Positions 61,883 through 64,000 of a stretch of 64,000 nt of DNA are shown in pieces. Numbering within the stretch: position 1 is the stretch's first letter; each line of letters opens with the position of its first letter. The position numbers and the translations under genes were made by a program. Source of the DNA: Enterobacteriaceae bacterium 4M9 (GTDB lineage: Bacteria; Pseudomonadota; Gammaproteobacteria; Enterobacterales; Enterobacteriaceae). The stretch spans positions 186,001-250,000 of the forward strand of contig JAADJJ010000001.1 in NCBI GenBank assembly GCA_010092695.1, written 5' to 3'. The notes beneath the pieces are model-generated. The model was not told the DNA's origin and ran no database searches. It worked only from the letters and a program-made list of their open reading frames with translations.

Positions 61883-62302
61883 TTACATCGCTTTTCGGGT
61901 CAGCTCAATAACGCGCAGCTTGGCGATGGCTTTCGTCAGTTCGGCAGAGGCCTGCGCGTAATCCACGTCGCCGTGAGAGTTACGGATATGCTCTTCTGCT
62001 TTACGCTTCGACTCCTGCGCCCGCGCTTCATCGAGATCCTGACCACGAATCGCGGTGTCAGCCAGCACCGTAACGGAGCCAGTCTGCACTTCCAGAATGC
62101 CGCCGGACAGGTAGATAAACTCTTCCTGACCATGCTGCTTCACGATGCGGATCATACCAGGCTTAATGGCGGTGAGCAGCGGCGCGTGGCCCGGGTAAAT
62201 ACCCAGTTCACCTTCGCTACCCGTAACCTGGATTTTCTCGACCAGGCCAGAGAACATTTGCTCTTCTGCACTGACGACATCCAGGTGGTAAGTCATTGCC
62301 AT
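61883..62302 (-). CDS. atpC: ATP synthase epsilon subunit
   Basis: Epsilon is part of the central stalk of F1 and inhibits ATP hydrolysis. The 139-residue protein has an N-terminal beta-sandwich (TYHLDVVSAEEQMFSG, GELGIYPGHAPLLT) and two C-terminal helices. It is the last gene of the atp operon, 20 bases after atpD. Confidence 0.98.
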   Translation of the reverse strand: MAMTYHLDVVSAEEQMFSGLVEKIQVTGSEGELGIYPGHAPLLTAIKPGMIRIVKQHGQEEFIYLSGGILEVQTGSVTVLADTAIRGQDLDEARAQESKRKAEEHIRNSHGDVDYAQASAELTKAIAKLRVIELTRKAM

Positions 62303-62322
62303 GTCACCCTCCTTTCAAGGCG

Positions 62323-63705
62323 TTACAGTTTTTTGGCTTTTTCCACTGCTTCATCAATGGTGCCAACCATGTAGAACGCCTGCTCCGGCAGGTGGTCGTA
62401 TTCGCCGTCCATGATGCCTTTAAAGCCACGGATGGTGTCTTTCAGCGATACGAATTTACCCGGAGAACCGGTGAAGACTTCTGCCACGAAGAACGGCTGG
62501 GACAGGAAGCGCTGGATTTTACGCGCGCGTGCTACCACCAGTTTGTCTTCTTCAGACAGTTCATCCATACCGAGGATGGCGATAATGTCTTTCAGTTCCT
62601 GATAACGCTGCAGGATGGACTGTACGCCACGTGCGACGTCGTAGTGCTCCTGGCCTACTACCAGCGGGTCCAGCTGACGGCTGGTGGAATCCAGCGGGTC
62701 AACGGCCGGGTAGATACCCAGAGAAGCAATCTGACGGCTCAGTACCACGGTTGCGTCAAGGTGCGCAAAGGTGGTTGCCGGAGACGGGTCAGTCAGGTCA
62801 TCCGCAGGAACGTATACCGCCTGAACGGAAGTGATGGAGCCGGTCTTGGTGGAGGTAATACGCTCCTGCAGCACGCCCATCTCTTCAGCCAGCGTCGGCT
62901 GGTAACCTACCGCTGAAGGCATACGGCCCAGCAGTGCGGATACTTCAGTACCGGCGAGGGTGTAACGGTAGATGTTGTCAACGAACAGCAGAACGTCACG
63001 ACCTTCGTCACGGAACTTCTCAGCCATGGTCAGGCCGGTCAGTGCAACGCGCAGACGGTTACCCGGCGGCTCGTTCATCTGGCCATAAACCAGGGATACT
63101 TTGTCCAGTACGTTGGAGTCGGTCATTTCGTGGTAGAAGTCGTTACCTTCACGGGTACGTTCGCCCACGCCCGCAAACACGGAGTAACCGGAGTGCTCGA
63201 TTGCGATGTTACGAATCAGCTCCATCATGTTTACGGTCTTACCAACACCCGCACCACCGAACAGACCCACTTTACCGCCCTTCGCGAACGGACAAATCAG
63301 GTCCATTACTTTGATGCCGGTTTCCAGCAGTTCCTGGGAGTTGGACAGCTCTTCGTAGCTCGGTGCTTCGCGGTGGATAGCCCAACGCTCTTCTTCACCG
63401 ATGTCGCCTTTCATGTCGATAGGCTCGCCCAGCACGTTCATGATACGGCCCAGGGTCGCTTTACCAACCGGTACTTCGATCGGGTGCGCGAGGTCTTTTA
63501 CATCCAGACCGCGACGCAGGCCATCAGAAGAACCCATGGCGATAGTACGCACTACGCCACCGCCCAGCTGCTGCTGAACTTCCAGCACCAGGCGCTCGTT
63601 ACCATTCATCACCTCAAGGGCGTCGTACACTTTCGGTACGGCATCCTGAGGAAACTCGACGTCCACCACGGCGCCGATTACCTGGATAATCTTTCCAGTT
63701 GCCAT
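62323..63705 (-). CDS. atpD: ATP synthase beta subunit
   Basis: Beta carries the catalytic sites of F1-ATPase. The 460-residue protein has Walker A GGAGVGKT near residue 149, the catalytic Glu in GERTREGNDFY, Walker B DVLLFVDNIYR, and the DELSEED segment. ATG 63705 gives MATGKIIQVIGAVVDVEF, as in E. coli; the frame stays open upstream without a start site. Confidence 0.99.
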   Translation of the reverse strand: MATGKIIQVIGAVVDVEFPQDAVPKVYDALEVMNGNERLVLEVQQQLGGGVVRTIAMGSSDGLRRGLDVKDLAHPIEVPVGKATLGRIMNVLGEPIDMKGDIGEEERWAIHREAPSYEELSNSQELLETGIKVMDLICPFAKGGKVGLFGGAGVGKTVNMMELIRNIAIEHSGYSVFAGVGERTREGNDFYHEMTDSNVLDKVSLVYGQMNEPPGNRLRVALTGLTMAEKFRDEGRDVLLFVDNIYRYTLAGTEVSALLGRMPSAVGYQPTLAEEMGVLQERITSTKTGSITSVQAVYVPADDLTDPSPATTFAHLDATVVLSRQIASLGIYPAVDPLDSTSRQLDPLVVGQEHYDVARGVQSILQRYQELKDIIAILGMDELSEEDKLVVARARKIQRFLSQPFFVAEVFTGSPGKFVSLKDTIRGFKGIMDGEYDHLPEQAFYMVGTIDEAVEKAKKL

Positions 63706-63730
63706 CTTGAATCCTCTACGTAAACCCTGG

Positions 63731-64000
63731 TTAAACCGCGGCGGCCCCCGAGACAATCTCGGTGAGTTCCTGAGTAATGCTGGCCTGACGAGCCTTGTTG
63801 TATACCAACTGCAGCTCTTTAATCAGGTTTCCGCCGTTATCAGTTGCGGCTTTCATCGCCACCATACGTGCGGCCTGCTCGCTGGCCAGGTTTTCCACCA
63901 CACCCTGATAAACCTGCGACTCGACATAGCGGCGCAGGAGCGTATCCAGCAGCGCTTTCGGGTCCGGCTCATACAGATAATCCCAGGTCTTACGCTTGAG
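63731..64000 (-). CDS. atpG: ATP synthase gamma subunit (C-terminal part)
   Basis: Gamma is the rotating shaft of F1. Only the last 89 codons are present; the gene continues past the right edge. The fragment ends KARQASITQELTEIVSGAAAV, the standard C-terminal helix, and contains the ESQVYQGVVENLASEQAARM stretch. It precedes atpD by 25 bases in the operon. Confidence 0.97.
   Translation of the reverse strand, partial: LKRKTWDYLYEPDPKALLDTLLRRYVESQVYQGVVENLASEQAARMVAMKAATDNGGNLIKELQLVYNKARQASITQELTEIVSGAAAV

Overview
The window is chromosomal DNA from a member of the Enterobacteriaceae. Almost every protein is a close match, end to end, to an Escherichia coli K-12 protein as I remember it, and long blocks keep the E. 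coli order (ligB-gmk-rpoZ-spoT-trmH-recG-gltS-xanP-yicH; yidE-ibpB-ibpA-yidQ-yidR; yidA-yidB-gyrB-recF-dnaN-dnaA / rpmH-rnpA-yidD-yidC-mnmE; yieE-chrR-adeP-yieH; phoU-pstBACS; glmS-glmU-atpCDG). It is not E. coli: tna, dgo and bgl are absent from their usual places and other genes fill the gaps. The genus cannot be fixed from the sequence alone; an Enterobacter-, Cronobacter- or Kosakonia-like organism is plausible. The window lies beside the replication origin: the dnaA operon is in the middle and the atp operon leaves at the right edge. oriC itself, normally between mnmG and mioC, is not present.

Layout. 1-12.6 kb: LigB (cut by the left edge), the gmk-rpoZ-spoT-trmH-recG stringent-response and repair group, the glutamate carrier GltS, the xanthine carrier XanP under a probable PurR operator, and YicH carrying an unusual 51-bp tandem-repeat tail. 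12.6-16 kb: a block (fabY, dtd, an MFS transporter, yihX) that in E. coli lies far away near rha/fdh; the MFS gene sits where E. coli has yihY. 16-21.3 kb: YidE, the small heat-shock pair IbpA/IbpB with RNA-thermometer leaders, YidQ, YidR and a DUF3147 membrane protein. 21.6-25.2 kb: an FAD oxidoreductase facing a second FolD and a formate-tetrahydrofolate ligase, an accessory one-carbon module in place of dgo. 25.4-37.9 kb: the dnaA-dnaN-recF-gyrB replication cluster, split between dnaN and recF by two ERIC-like palindromic elements, and the rpmH-rnpA-yidD-yidC-mnmE group.

37.9-48.4 kb: a complete yijO-frwD-pflC-pflD-frwB-frwC / ptsA-fsaB-gldA island. It encodes a phosphotransferase system, a glycyl radical enzyme with its activase, an aldolase and a polyol dehydrogenase. 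In E. coli this set maps elsewhere and, as I recall, feeds 1,5-anhydrohexitols into glycolysis; here it lies where E. coli has tnaCAB-mdtL-yidZ. 48.8-52.3 kb: yieE, chrR, adeP, yieH. 52.4-57 kb: the Pho-regulated pstSCAB-phoU operon with two Pho boxes. 57-58.1 kb: an AT-rich gap beside the Tn7 attachment site holding a possible small RNA and a secreted coiled-coil protein. 58.1-64 kb: glmUS and the end of the atp operon.

No rRNA, tRNA, CRISPR array, insertion sequence or prophage was found. The most notable items are the paired ERIC-like elements with compensating stem changes between dnaN and recF, the relocated glycyl-radical sugar island, the FAD-FolD2-Fhs module, the YicH repeat tail, and the unannotated transcript signature upstream of pstS.
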